Origin: Trichuris trichiura | Lineage: Eukaryota; Nematoda; Enoplea; Trichinellida; Trichuridae | DNA: 64,000 bases | Assembly (NCBI GenBank): GCA_037903355.1 | Contig: JBAJFE010000026.1 | Location: forward strand, 5,084,001 to 5,148,000 | Direction: 5' to 3' | In this document: in pieces, positions 52,799-64,000 of the stretch | How positions within the stretch are numbered: the stretch's first letter is position 1 | Layout: each line of letters starts with the position of its first letter | Program-made: the position numbers and the translations under genes | The notes under the pieces: model-generated | The model's input: only the letters and a program-made list of their open reading frames with translations | Database searches by the model: none | What the model was told of the DNA's origin: nothing

Positions 52799-53847
52799 AT
52801 GGCTTTAACGCGAAACAGAAGCTTAGCGGACCTACAGGCTCTTTGCGATGTTCGGTAAGTGACGGCCGATTTCAGTCTTTTGTCTTGGAAGTTGAGCAGG
52901 ATTTTGAGAGTCGAGTATTCTTTCATCAATACGGTTTATTTCCACATTAGAACACTATTTACTGTATTGCTGTTGGCGCGCCTGACCGTTTTGGCTGTTA
53001 AAGGCACAAGTTGACGAAGTTCGAAGAAATGCGCAACATGTTTGTAAAACAAATGGATGTGTGCAAAACAGAAACGGGATATTTGTCGGAATATCTTAAT
53101 GAGTTCAACCAGCTTACTCGAGAAAAGCTAGCGCATGTAGAAGTTTTAAGGCAGATTAATTGCGACATGAATCAGGTAGGCATAGGCTTTTGTTGCTGAT
53201 TCGGTAGTTTCCATTGTTCTAAAGCTCGAGTCGACGATTAAGCAGTCTCGAAACGATCAACTCAAAGCAGCTGAAAAGGCTAGATGCCTTTTCGGCGAAT
53301 TGCTGCCTCTTAGAGATGAAATCAATCTACTTCGTGCCGCTATGAACCAAGAATTACTTCCAGAAAGCATCGTAGGAAAGGATGCCCTTTCTCTGTAAGC
53401 TATTTTGTGCTGCTGTTACCGTGCATCTTCTGTTTTTTAAGTTTGCTGCAGTTCGAACAGCAGCAGAGGGGATCGATTCCGTTGTGGCAGCCAGAATCCG
53501 TGACATTGAGTAGCACTGCTCCAGGGGTCAGCGCATCGACCGCCAGTCGAACATCTCAACTGGACCCGCTTGCTCACCTCAACATGCCTGCATCTGGCTA
53601 TCCTTGCCTTTTTTCTCCTGTGCTTGATCTATCGGTATCTGGCGTTTTCTCAAAGCAACAGCAACCACCTCCAATGAAGGCAACTATCTAAACCAATCGC
53701 CCCGTTTTAACCGCTCGTTTGGCGTTTCAGACGTGCACAAGTTGTCAACAGCAGATTCATAGAAACGCGCCAATATGTCCGCTGTGCAAATCGAAAAGTC
53801 GTTCACGGAACCCGAAAAAAGCCAAGAATCGCAAAGCGAATGAATGA
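52799..53847 (+). CDS. ZC4H2: ZC4H2 zinc-finger protein, complete five-exon gene
   Basis: A nuclear C4H2 zinc-finger protein; in vertebrates it acts in neural development and stabilises RNF220-type ubiquitin ligases. Exons: 52799-52854, 53004-53175, 53225-53394, 53442-53679 and 53731-53847; phases match, giving 250 residues (about 224 in human). Residues 15-130 form the family coiled coil ([24 protein letters not shown]). A variable Ser/Pro/Gln-rich segment ends PPPMK. The last exon holds the zinc finger [19 protein letters not shown], then [11 protein letters not shown], nearly identical to the vertebrate signature. The fourth intron begins GC, not GT (AAG then GCAACT); without splicing, exon 4 would hit a stop three codons later and lose the finger. 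The start is the first ATG, which keeps the N-terminal helix. Confidence 0.96.
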
Positions 53848-54142
53848 ACAGCTGGCAGGCAGGAACGTTTTGTTATCGCTATATCTTTAATGGTAAGCCT
53901 TACGTGAGTTGGAATCTTGTGTCTGCCAAGTGATAGTTGTTGCTCAACTATTGCCATTATTACTATTAGTTTTATCATGAGCACCTCATACTATACTACT
54001 GCTGCTGAAACGAAAATAACAGCGTTCTACTAGTATCATTCTACCACTAATGAAACCGCAAAAACGTCTATTATTGCGGAAACTAAAACAACTACTTATT
54101 ATCACTGTTATTTCTCCTCCGAGACATCCTGGTCTTTTGGTG

Positions 54143-54148
54143 AATAAA
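54143..54148 (+). terminator. Candidate polyadenylation signal AATAAA for ZC4H2
   Basis: AATAAA followed closely by further AATAAA-like words (AAATAAAC, AATAAAG) about 300 bp after the ZC4H2 stop codon. It is the first canonical signal downstream of the stop that I noticed. Use as the cleavage signal is inferred from position. Confidence 0.4.
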
Positions 54149-55375
54149 AATAAACATAATAAAGTGGAGTAAAAGACAGAGTAGTTGTCAGCGAAACTAC
54201 TGATAACCGATGCACGTTCCGGAGAGAACAAGCAGAAATTCAGAGGCAATTTCTTTCATCCGCGGTCATAGACTTGTAAAAATTTTCAATCATCACCATT
54301 AATTTGGATATTTCATTACTATAATTCATGTTCTCATAGCACATTAGCTTGCGGTTGTTTCGGTTGAGCGCGTATCGTAACGACCCAAGGCTATTTTGAA
54401 GAACTTGACTTTATCTATGTAATTTTCGTTTTAAAGCTCAGGGCTAACTGCGATTGCTGCTTCAGCTGCGAGCTTGCAGTATGATAGAAACTGTCTGGTA
54501 GGTTTACGCTTAGTTTGATTGTTTTTAGAGAACCTTATTTTCCTTATGGACATGTAGGATCTGCTTCTTCGCTCGTAGTTGCCCCACACTCTTTGACACT
54601 GTGTCACATTAGAAGATACACGTGTTACGAAATATTAATAAGGGCAGAATGGGGACTTGTGAGCTCAATAATATCCGGTTGCCTGTCACTATCTGAAAAA
54701 AAACTAACAGTTTCGGCGTCTGCCAAGCGAGCGCAGGGAATAACAAATTCAAAGCCAACGTCTTGTTTTGATCTCCTCCTGTTAAACTCAGTCTTTCTGA
54801 TTTGTTTGCGTTTGTGTATCGTATAAATGAATCTTTGCAAAGCAGCCACCACTCGAGGTCATTTTCGCTCTACGCATGTGTTAGCGCTTGGTGGCACCGA
54901 TCTATACGTTAAATGCCGACATGAAGGACGTCCAGATTGTCGCTGATTCAACATGTCAAATTTCCCGTTTGAGGATTTTGAGAATAATCGTCCTACTGTG
55001 CGCCGGTTGAGATATCCCCGTCATATGTGGAGTGCAGACGACGACTGGCCTTGATGCTTTAACGCCAGAAGGATAAGGTACCCACCCAACGTATCTTAAC
55101 TACGACCTTCATATCCGTAACGAAACCAGACCTGTTAATCTTGAGGAACTTAGATAAATCATGCTATGCTAAAACCCACGCGATCTAATTTCCGACCTGA
55201 TATCTTGCATAAACATAATGTATACCGGAAAGTACAGCTGTGTAGTCCATCCTACCGCTTTTTGCACGTTATGATTATAAGTTCGAGAGGGCAAAATCTT
55301 CAATGAAATTGGAAATACAACGTTTGGTGTAGCGGCTTCAGAATATTTCGTTGTTCCTAGATCAGGTATAAAGTA

Positions 55376-56165
55376 CAGTGGAACCTCCAAAGTTGACCAC
55401 CTCTGTATGTCGATCACCTCCTAAGTTGACCGAATTTTGACCAGCTGGTTGGTCCGCACGTAAATAAGCGCAAGGCCAGCTTCTATACGTTGACCACCTC
55501 CGTAAATGGGAAGTTGACCGCTTTAGCCGTGACGTGGAATATGGACACTATGCTAGTTTGCTCTCTGTAAGTCGACAACTTCAGTTTGCTCTGTGTCAGT
55601 CGCTAGGAGCTGTTAGCCGTTAGTGCCTGAATGTGCTATTACTCAACATAGCGAAGTTTTTCATTACCGTGCATTGGAGATTCCTGATAACAGAACCGGC
55701 TCCGTCGCTTTGACGATGCTTTTTTCATGCTTGCCGGTGCAGCTTGCGCGTTTCCTCGTTTACATAACCTCTCACGTAGGCATGGGCAGCGTTCTTCCAT
55801 GGAACGAGATAAGACGAATCGACCCTACTGGTATTCGTTCGCGTCAAGCTCAGCTCTGTTCATTCGCTTTGCTATAGCCGTGCGTCAGGTGGCTTTGACG
55901 TGTCTTCGCGAGTGAAGATATACCGGCTTACGCAGTAACAGCAACCAAGCTGGTTAAAGTTTGCTTTTATGGCCGAACGGAAAGAATCGAGAGTTGGTAC
56001 TGAAGGAAAAAATGGATCTTATCCACTTTCTGGAAACCAACCATCAAAGGAAGATAGCGGAACGGTTCCATGTCAGCAAGATTACGGTTAGCAACATCCG
56101 AAGACGTAAACTTGAGTACTTGGAAGGATATGATAAAGAAAGCGGGACGCGCTTAGACTAACGCT
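55376..56165 (+). mobile_element. 5' part of a second Tigger/pogo-like transposon
   Basis: A TA dinucleotide is followed at 55376 by CAGTGGAACCTCCAAAG and repeated GTTGACCACCTC-type words (55376-55450 and again about 55490-55520), as in pogo/Tigger terminal and subterminal repeats. At 55985-56100 the plus strand encodes a helix-turn-helix like the CENP-B/Tigger N-terminus: LVLKEKMDLIHFLE, then RKIAERFHVSKITVSNI. The frame stops at 56161 and no DDE domain follows in this orientation. The terminal repeat differs from that of the 51.8-kb copy, so it is a different subfamily. Confidence 0.7.
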
Positions 56166-57099
56166 TAAGAAGAAATTGAAATGCACGACGCCGAACTTAT
56201 TTCATGATAGGCAAGGCGAGCAGCCACGGTCGCTGTCACGGCAAAATGGTACGACAAATCGTAACGGAGCCATACTGAAGATTAGAACGAACTGAACGTC
56301 AGACATTCGTGCAGCCTGTCTTAACAAGATTGAACTCGTGAATTAGCTTGCAGCTTTGAGAAGTCATGCTGTACAGTAATTCTATTTCGAAGCTAATAAA
56401 GTAGATCTCCGTATAAGACAACTATTGATGTACTTAGACATGAGAACACAATCATCCGTAACAAAGTTCGATGAACTGAACTAGTATTGCAAAAGGATGG
56501 TGATGATACAGCGACGACCCTATAAGCTTCTTTCCCCTGCTTGAGTCAGTGGTACTTGCAAGAAGGCAATCCTTTAAAGTTTATCGTGTACCAGCCATAG
56601 GTTGTTTTAGGAAGGCATCGAGCTTTATTTCCGTACTCTTTTGTATTCTACTGTTTCTTTCTAACAAGCGAGAACATCTTGAATCTGACGATCAGCTTCT
56701 GCAAATCTCTCACCACTGCCGTCCATTTGTTCTGAGATCTGAACCTGAATGCTTAGTGGCAAACGCCTCAGCAATTTTTTGCTGTGTGCTTCCCTGTTAC
56801 TTCAAATATAATTTTTTTCTCTCCCTCAAGTTCCATCCGTCTTTTCTCCTCAAATTCGTTCAGACCCTTATTCTTAAGCCGTTCAGCTTCCATGTTGATG
56901 GACTGAAGGATGTCTTCTTTTAGCTGCAACTGCAGCTCGTTTCCAAGTCTCAGTGGCTTGGAGTTTCTCCAGTTCCGTAGTTCTTGTTACAGTCTTCAAA
57001 CTTGTTCACCCATGTTTTCAACACCTTACAGCTATCTTTCGCACAGCACTGTTGGATGATTTTTTCCATGCCGCACCGATATGCACGTAATGTTTAAGA

Positions 57100-57480
57100 T
57101 GCTAAAGCGTTTCCAGTATTTTCGGAGAGGCTAACCAATTTCAGTAGCTTCTAAAGCCTACTTAGGAGCCCGCTGTAAACAGTATGCTTTGCAAGCAGCT
57201 ATTGCGTCCTGGCCCATTGATTGAATAAGTGCAAACGTTTTTGACAGCAAATAAACCACCTCTGCGTTAGGATGCATGTCACTGGTGTATTGTCGACACG
57301 CTGGTGCTCTGTTGAATATCAAAAGAATTCTGAACTGCACATTCTTCTGCCTGCATGTTCTCTTGTCTCTGGAACAAATTAATTCAGAAGCCAATCCCCA
57401 GATAGTCCCAGCAACATGCAGATTTTCTTCTTTAGAGTCGCAGGATACGACCGTAACTGCGGATCGTTTTCTCTTTTAGA
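57100..57480 (-). mobile_element. Decayed Tigger DDE-domain fragment, minus strand
   Basis: On the minus strand 57394-57158 encodes ILLIFNRAPACRQY, HPNAEVVYLLSKTFALIQSM and AACKAYCLQR. This follows the pattern of the Tigger/CENP-B transposase segment around its second catalytic aspartate (LLxDNAPxHP ... NVEVVYLPPNTTSLIQPMDQG). The catalytic DNAP has become NRAP, so it is dead. It faces the helix-turn-helix fragment 1 kb to the left, meaning separate insertions or an inversion. Confidence 0.65.
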
Positions 57481-60302
57481 ATTCATGGTTTTGGGGTACT
57501 GTGATTTGGAAGTTTGCGCTAGAGCTGTGTCCAGTATAAGAGTGTTGCAGACTTCTGAGATTTTCAGGCCGTCTTTACAATTAATTGGCTCGTTTTGCTG
57601 ATGTATAAAGCTTCCTTGGTGTTTCTAAGGAAGAAATTGCATCCTGTGCATAAGATCTAGGATATGAAAGGGCTAGAACGTTCTGACGTATATGTAGCTA
57701 CGGCGGAGGACTTTAGTGCTGCGGCCGTTGCAACAGAAGGGTCACGTTTTGGAGGTTGAGTTAGTTGTTTCGGTGTGTTTTGTCTAGCACTGTCTAATCT
57801 AACCTCGTTAGTTGGTCTCTGAAGCTGTTGGCTAACATGCAACTAGTCTCACCACTGCAGTATTTTAAGTAACTGCACTCGATCTCATAGAATCGTGCAT
57901 CAGGCAGCTGGAACGGGGAACGAAATGGGCTCAACTCCTCGGGATCAGCATCGAATTTCAGGTTGATTCTCCTTGCTTACCCGCTGAAGACGGGTAAAGG
58001 CCTAACCCAAAAGCCCCGGAGAAAACTTGATTGATTGAAGTAAGAAGGCAATACCGTAACAACAAATATTCTATGCCACAGATGCAACTGTGATTGAAGA
58101 TTTGATCTGAGCAAGCTATTAGCTTGTTTGATCCGAAGGTGTTGTGAGGGGATCAGCTGGACGAAAGAGCGGAATTTTCTTTAGCGCGCTTTTACTTAGC
58201 TAGAAGCGATTTAGTCAGATATTTTTGATCGAATCAGACCTTTTTCTATCATGGTTATACCACAGTTCACTCATGATAGTTTGTGTAGGATATTCTTCGC
58301 GAATTTATGTTCCACTTCACCCTGTGGTCGCAATATTGCTCCTTCAAGACTTTGCTTTTAAATCTAAAAGAGTAGGGGAAAAGGCTGTTTTGAGTTTGTG
58401 GATGACATGGAGCGCAGTCTCGAGGTGGCGTAATGGACGGCCTTTAGAGATCTACAAAAAGGGTTGCGGATATTGTGGTACCCTCCATTAGGAATGTTTA
58501 GCGCAACATAAAAGATATGCCAAAAAGTAAGTTTGGTACTAGTGCATTAGTAAGTAATAATTTTCTTTATTTTTCCAAAAATTTTTTGAATTACCCACGC
58601 ATTGGTACTGAACAAACATCTTTCTCAACAGTTGTCCCGTTCTCAGTAGTTGGATGCAGTGGCACGTTGACATTCCAACGCTCCTCTTGAAAATAGTGTA
58701 ATCGTAACATGCATATGAGACAGTAATTGTTTCCTCTTATTTTACCTACATTTACAGAAAAGACTAAAAACAATCAACTACATTTAATAAGAACCTGGGT
58801 CAAGTCCAAGTCAAGTCCAACACAAACATTAAGAAGTCTGAAGCTTATCGTCTGCTTAAAGTCCGTAAGCCAAATACATCTTACAGAGCGATTATCAGCA
58901 TCAACTCGAATAGTCCCGCATCCAAAATTGCCTGGTTTCTCACAGAGTTGCTACTGCCCTCACAGGAGATCGAAATTTTCACATCTAAATCTCTTTCCAC
59001 TTTGGCTTAGAGTTGAAACGGTTCACCTAGAGGCAGACATGTTATGAGTGTTTATGATCCAAGTTATCCGCACCAATCCAAAACACCGGAGCACTGCACA
59101 GCTCAATAAACACGAACCTGGCAAAGGGTGAAATGTTTGCCAGCTCACGTCCATCCTTGGTTTCGGATTGCTGTCTACCTTGGTATGGAGCATCAGAGGT
59201 CCTGTGGTAACAGTCGAATTGACCACTTGAGCCTCGACCGTTTGTGAACGATGTTTGCCCAGTTGAACGTTTAAAGATTCAGTCTGTAGCTCTCGAAAAT
59301 AAGGCGAAAGCCTCCACGTTCGAACCTGAAAGACGTGACGGAAAGTTTTATAAAGAAATTTGCATTAGTTAAACACGTGACCAGCTGCAAACATGGCCTG
59401 ACAAGCGTGAGATTACGGAAATGGCCACTGGGCTCAAAGACTGGAGAAAGAGAAGCGCTGTTCATCCGTTCCAGTAATTGTCTGAACAGAGATCAGCGCT
59501 TTCCTGTCAGCGATCTTTAAACAGGTCTTACTCATTAGACAGGATGTGCAACTGATGGCCTGAGTCCAGTGCAAAGTAAAACCCATCGGAAATGTTCCGT
59601 TAAACCCAACATTCCCTCTTTTTAACGCAAAAGCGGTTTTATTATTTCCACTGAGCATATCAACGAAGGGCCAGAGCCTTCGAAGTTCGGCTGATACCTT
59701 CGTTAGCGATTTTGGTAAGGCGTGAACCATACGGAACCAGCCGAGTTCCAAATACTCTAGTCGTTTGTAAAGACGTGCAACAGGAACAAAAACACCGTTT
59801 CTTGCGTTAACAAACTGTGGCTCGTTACGAGACAGCCAATTTTTGAACTTTGTCCATTAAAAATGTGGTGAAACTTATAGCAACTGGGGTCAAACATTTT
59901 CGAAACATCCCTTCTTTTTCTGTTCCCGTTCACATTGAGACTTAGAGTCCTGGAAGCTTCAGGTTTTAATGAAGGCTTATTTCAAGTAGACAAAAAGTCA
60001 CTTTCAGCTTTGATCAGTGTAACCGGAAAGTTAACAGAAATATTACCGCAATATGGTCATCATTAGTTCTAACATATCAGGTTTTGTTTTAATCGTTAAA
60101 AATGTTTGTTGGACAGATCTTTTGTCATATTTACAGCAATGAGGAATGGAATTACAAAAATTTGTAAGCACCAAGTCAACATTAAAAAACGTCAAGTTCA
60201 CAAAGTATATGCTTATCTGCTAGTACTTAATGTCTTCCATGAAACTGGCATTAGTTTTTGCGCCAAGCTTCAAAAGCGTAATGATTATTTTAGTAAAGTA
60301 TC

Positions 60303-61186
60303 GTAATGTACCTGTATCTACAAGTCACAATTTATCGACATCACAAGAAATCGACTCTTTCGCGAATGATTCACGCGAATTCACCTTTCTAGATCGGTTT
60401 ACGTAAATTTTTTATGGTCAGACGGAGAGAATTTATGCAGGTTTGGTTGTTCCCGCAAAAGGTGCTGGTGCGATATGCCGTTTGCATTAATAGCATTAAC
60501 ATTTGGTGCTGCAGTCATACGTGCTAAACGAAACCCAGTTTTCTATGCTGAAATATTGAAAGCAGGAAATGACGTGCGGTTTGTTCAAGAAAACAATGTC
60601 TTACTTGTTTGGAGCATCTTTTGTTATACCGTTTAAAGTTCTTCAGCGCAGAAAGTGAAAATAAAGTAGTAAAAAGAATTGATGAAACTTGTTGGACCTT
60701 CTGTTTTGACCAGGTGACCTCTCATGCTATTGCCATACGGCCAATTGTCTGTTCATAATTTTTTCAACCGGTTTTTCAATGGCTGACGATGGATGGTGTC
60801 GGTTCTTACCTGAGAGCTCCGGTGAAATAAGTACTTTTAAAGAACGGGATTCCGTCTGTCGCAGAACCTTCCACTCCATGAAAATTTATGGTCACGTAAA
60901 GAAATGTTATGTATTCAAAGGTTGAATGTAGTGGAGTTGAACTTTGGAGCACTCTTATAGACAGTTTTCGTATTAGATGACTAAAAGGCATGACAAGTAG
61001 CGGCTGTTCTCAGTTTTCTGTCTTCGCTTGTTCACTACTTTTTGTGGCAGTTGAAAGCTGCCGCTGAATTGTACTCCGTACCTGTCAGGAGCGGATTAGA
61101 AAATAGCTTCGGTGGACGAAACCGAAACTAGCTAAAACGTAAATATTGTAACGTACCTGAATCTACAAGTCAGATTTTATTGACAT
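60303..61186. repeat. Pair of direct repeats about 845 bp apart
   Basis: 60303-60341 and 61148-61186 are 39-bp sequences matching at most positions (GTAAyGTACCTGwATCTACA then AGTCA). They could bracket a mobile element or be two copies of a dispersed repeat. The DNA between them holds no recognisable ORF. Confidence 0.5.
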
Positions 61187-62162
61187 TTTTTAATGATAAA
61201 GGAGGCAATGGCGTGGATATTGGGCTGCTGTGTCAGTTATTGTTTTGGTTGCACGTTCATGCTAGCGACCGAGTCCTATTCTTCCCTTCTCACTTTGTAA
61301 GCAGAACAGCATCGCAAATACGTTTTATAAAGGATAAGCGAAACCACAGTTTTGTTTTACAACTGAACTCGCTTCAGTTTATTGCAAATTACAGTTTTTC
61401 AGGACGCTGCTGCTACTTTACAGTTTGCATCGTATACTTAAGCCATACAGTGGGCTGAAAATAGCGCTATATAACTTAACAGGTGTTACGAATAGGCGGG
61501 CCTTGTCTCCCGTCCCTGTAAAAAAGTGGACTACGCCGGTTCGCGATGCGATTGCTTCGAAAGAAGTAGATAGCACTGGTTTCTGAAGACGTAATGTCAG
61601 CCCCGTTGGTATGATTAGCTGCAGGTTTCAATTGTATGACGTCAAGAAGACGACTTACCACCGTTTTCCCGTGTAAGCAGCGGTGTTCCCCATTTTTGAT
61701 TTAGCATTAGATGACGTACACGTAACCTTTTGAATAGGAGAAAGCTGCCTTGAGGTGTTAGTCAGTGTACCCTCCCTCATCGCTGAAGTTTAAGCCTAAA
61801 ATGGAGACTTAATTGGCTGGGATTGTACCTCAGAACAGGATTTGCTAACGTAGGTTGCAGTATTCTTCGTTTTTATTGGGTTTAGGCGCCATGGATGTGT
61901 TCTGTGGAACAGAAAAACATGCTGCGCAGTACGGGTCAGTATGCCCATACACTGCTTAAGCTTAAACCAAAAATGTTGAATACTGTTGCCTGGGCAAGCT
62001 AACGCTGCAGAGTCATCTTCATAACGTCACCCAATCAAAGCTAGTGGCCTGCCAGACTGACAAGACAGACGTCATCGCAAGCTGGTGTTGTGGGCAATTG
62101 GGAAAAGAAACGAATATGTGAACAGGATGTGCCACTTTTCTGTCTTCATCCAAAGTTTATTA

Positions 62163-62482
62163 AATCATGCGAAATTTCATAGTTGTTCCTCTGGTTCACA
62201 GTTTTGGCCTGTTGGATGTATCTGTAAGTAAACTTCAAAGTGCCCTACCAATTCGTATCTCTCCCCAACACTGCTGACGATGGAACACGAGCAGTTCCGA
62301 AACGTACGGTATCCACATTGTTCTGTATTTTCTCTTACAAGTTGCTCATTCATTCATTGGTAGGGCACTTTGAAGTTTTCTTACAGATACATCCAACAGG
62401 CGAAACCCGTGAACCAGAGGAACAACTATGAAACAACCAAAGCCTGTTAAAAGACACCCAGTCTTTCGAATCATGCGAAATT
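62163..62482 (+). mobile_element. Tailed foldback element with 14-bp target-site duplication
   Basis: AATCATGCGAAATT at 62163-62176 is repeated at 62469-62482. Between them the left arm (62174-62252) and right arm (62358-62434) are near reverse complements of about 78 bp. An unpaired tail follows (AGCCTGTTAAAAGACACCCA, then GTCTTTCG). The spacer carries CTGACGA (62274-62280), a GGAAC/GTTCC hairpin and GAAAC (62299-62303). The right arm shares TTGCTCATTCATTCATTGGT and AGGGCA with the 42.35-kb copy, and its ends match the 23.6-kb copy. It encodes no protein. Confidence 0.85.
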
Positions 62483-63519
62483 ATTAATATTGGTAATCGG
62501 TTTTTGAAAGCATCTAGGCTTACCTACTGTCGGTAATAGAATAATAAAAATTTTGCCTCACTCCAAGACATGCGATTTTACGGAACGGCTGTTAAGCATT
62601 TCTCGCAACAGCAGCAAGACTGTAATATGAATAAAAGCAAACTTCAGAACACCTAGATTCGTTCTCTTGAAAGCCAAATTTCCTTGCAGTGCATTTATGA
62701 ATTACGCTGTGAGTCGTTTGAAATGAAGATTTTAACTGTTGTCGATGCAGTTTCCACCTAAGCAGCGGCTGCTGAAAATCGAAATTTTCCTGGACCAATA
62801 GCACCTGTGAGAGTAAGATGAACTTATATCCTTAGTGGCAACTACATGCTGCAACTCGCTGACTCGCAGCAATAAAAGGCAACAGCCCAACCCTGTCCGC
62901 GAGGACGTTCAATGACTTCCAATGGATGCCTGCAACCGCAGTATTTCTAAGTCTGTATAAGGTTTATGCCTGCCTACTGAAAGCAAAATTTTATTCCTGA
63001 CTTCCGACTTGGGCATAGTAGGGGATAATTAAAGATTTTAGGTGAAATGATGAAATTACGGATTAATCCATAGGTAACCAGTAAATTGTTCTGTTTGTCA
63101 TTCAGTGACATTAGCTTCACTTCAGTTCGGAATAAGATTGACCTGTAAAAGCCTAACTAAAGCTCTTTTTTTTGTATGTGACCTTTTTTTTGAATAATAC
63201 TGACGAAGGCCTCACCACGATGCACTGATCTTTAACGAAGACGCTCAAGAAACGACGCTTTATTCTGACAGCTGGCGCCTCATTGAAAGTTTTACATTCA
63301 AGGGATAGATTATATCCGCTAAGGCAAATTAACACTACGTAATCTTTATCAGTTTTTAAACACTTAATGACAAATTAGTTGTAGACAATTCGTCTGGTAA
63401 CTAGACGCAAGCATGCCACAAACGCAATGAAGCACAGAAAGTGTCTCTTTCTCTATGACGCTTTTGCCAATCTCCCTTGATTCCCTCTGGCAAGTGTATA
63501 TATGCATTTTATCATCTTT

Positions 63520-63553
63520 GTGTGTGTGTGTGTTTGAGAGAGAGAGAGAGAGA
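63520..63553. repeat. Compound (TG)n(AG)n microsatellite
   Basis: About seven TG units run into about nine AG units through a short TTTG junction. It lies in gene-poor sequence; the ORF across it is a low-complexity artefact. Confidence 0.9.
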
Positions 63554-64000
63554 TATGCAGCCAGTCCTCATTTGAGAAAGGCCCTATATGTACGGCTGGA
63601 ACCTGTATACGACTGTCAGTCAAATGCATTGCAGATAACTGCTGGAAAGGAGGACGTCGCAGTTCGACAAAGACTCAAGTGTCTGAGCGGAAGTCCCATG
63701 CACTTGCCCAGCAAAAACTCCGCACAAGTTGCTGGGAGCTGGGTGCAGCCGCTGGTCACCTAGGTAGAACAGGGAAGAACCAGTCGCTTTGCCGCATTAA
63801 TACAAGTATTCCTTGCTTCACGAGCTTTCGCTTTTACCAAGTTGAGTATTTCCGCTTAAAACGTGATTGCGGGAACGTTTTTTCGTTAAAGGAAAGCAAA
63901 AGGCTATTGCGCAGCATCATTTGCAGTAGTAGCATTATGACAACGACTCTGCAGCAGTAAACAGAAATATGAAACAATTGTCAGAGGTTTTCAGTATCGT

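Larger units (their letters stand above)
53848..64000. other. Gene-poor right end of the window
   Basis: No host gene is recognised in these 10 kb. Named content is the Tigger remnants (55.4-56.2 kb plus, 57.1-57.5 kb minus), a dispersed repeat pair (60.3 and 61.15 kb), a tailed foldback element (62.2 kb) and a TG/AG microsatellite (63.52 kb). ORFs up to about 124 residues elsewhere (for example 56549-56923, 58727-59047 and 59434-59751) show no domain. Confidence 0.55.

Noticed and set aside
53680..53691. ZC4H2 ending at the exon-4 frame stop
   Set aside because: This would drop the defining zinc finger, which is intact and in phase at 53731-53847.

Overview
The window looks like nuclear DNA of an invertebrate metazoan. 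Its protein-coding genes are split by many very short spliceosomal introns, mostly 41-63 bp, plus a few long introns packed with repeats. The gene set (ARID2, SKI/SNO, ZC4H2, the branched-chain dehydrogenase E2 subunit, type II PI 4-kinase) is animal-specific or animal-typed. My best guess is a nematode of the Trichinellida (Trichuris-like). This is inferred from intron size and gene style, not from a search. There is no operon, CRISPR array, rRNA or convincing tRNA.

Layout. (1) 1-13375, minus strand: an ARID2 orthologue (PBAF/SWI-SNF subunit), 14 exons reconstructed with consistent phase at all 13 introns; its 3' end runs off the left edge. (2) 13376-20863: long intergenic stretch, GC-rich just upstream of ARID2. 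(3) 20864-22081, plus strand: an intronless type II phosphatidylinositol 4-kinase. (4) 22082-28850: repeat-rich, with foldback elements and a dead hAT transposase of the SCAND3/GTF2IRD2 type. (5) 28851-37167, minus strand: a five-exon SKI/SNO co-repressor with the DACH-like domain and the SMAD4-binding domain. (6) 37168-44097: intergenic, with a CAG repeat, foldback elements and a 250-bp AAT/AAG compound microsatellite. (7) 44098-50124, plus strand: complete 11-exon DBT (branched-chain alpha-keto acid dehydrogenase E2). (8) 50640-51803: 3' half of a Tigger/pogo transposon. (9) 52799-53847, plus strand: complete five-exon ZC4H2. (10) 53848-64000: no host gene recognised; Tigger remnants in both orientations and another foldback element.

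The genes are individually transcribed and unrelated in pathway: chromatin remodelling (ARID2), TGF-beta/SMAD transcriptional repression (SKI), mitochondrial branched-chain amino acid breakdown (DBT), phosphoinositide signalling on Golgi and endosomes (PI4K2), and a nuclear zinc-finger protein (ZC4H2).

The most unusual content is a family of short hairpin-forming elements. At least three related copies (23.6, 42.4 and 62.2 kb, plus a partial copy at 41.3 kb) have long inverted arms, an asymmetric 3' tail and flanking direct repeats of 10-14 bp. Two of them carry a CTGACGA-helix-GAAA core whose helix shows compensatory base changes, resembling a hammerhead-ribozyme core. Several other inverted repeats share the word CCGAAAGCT with them.
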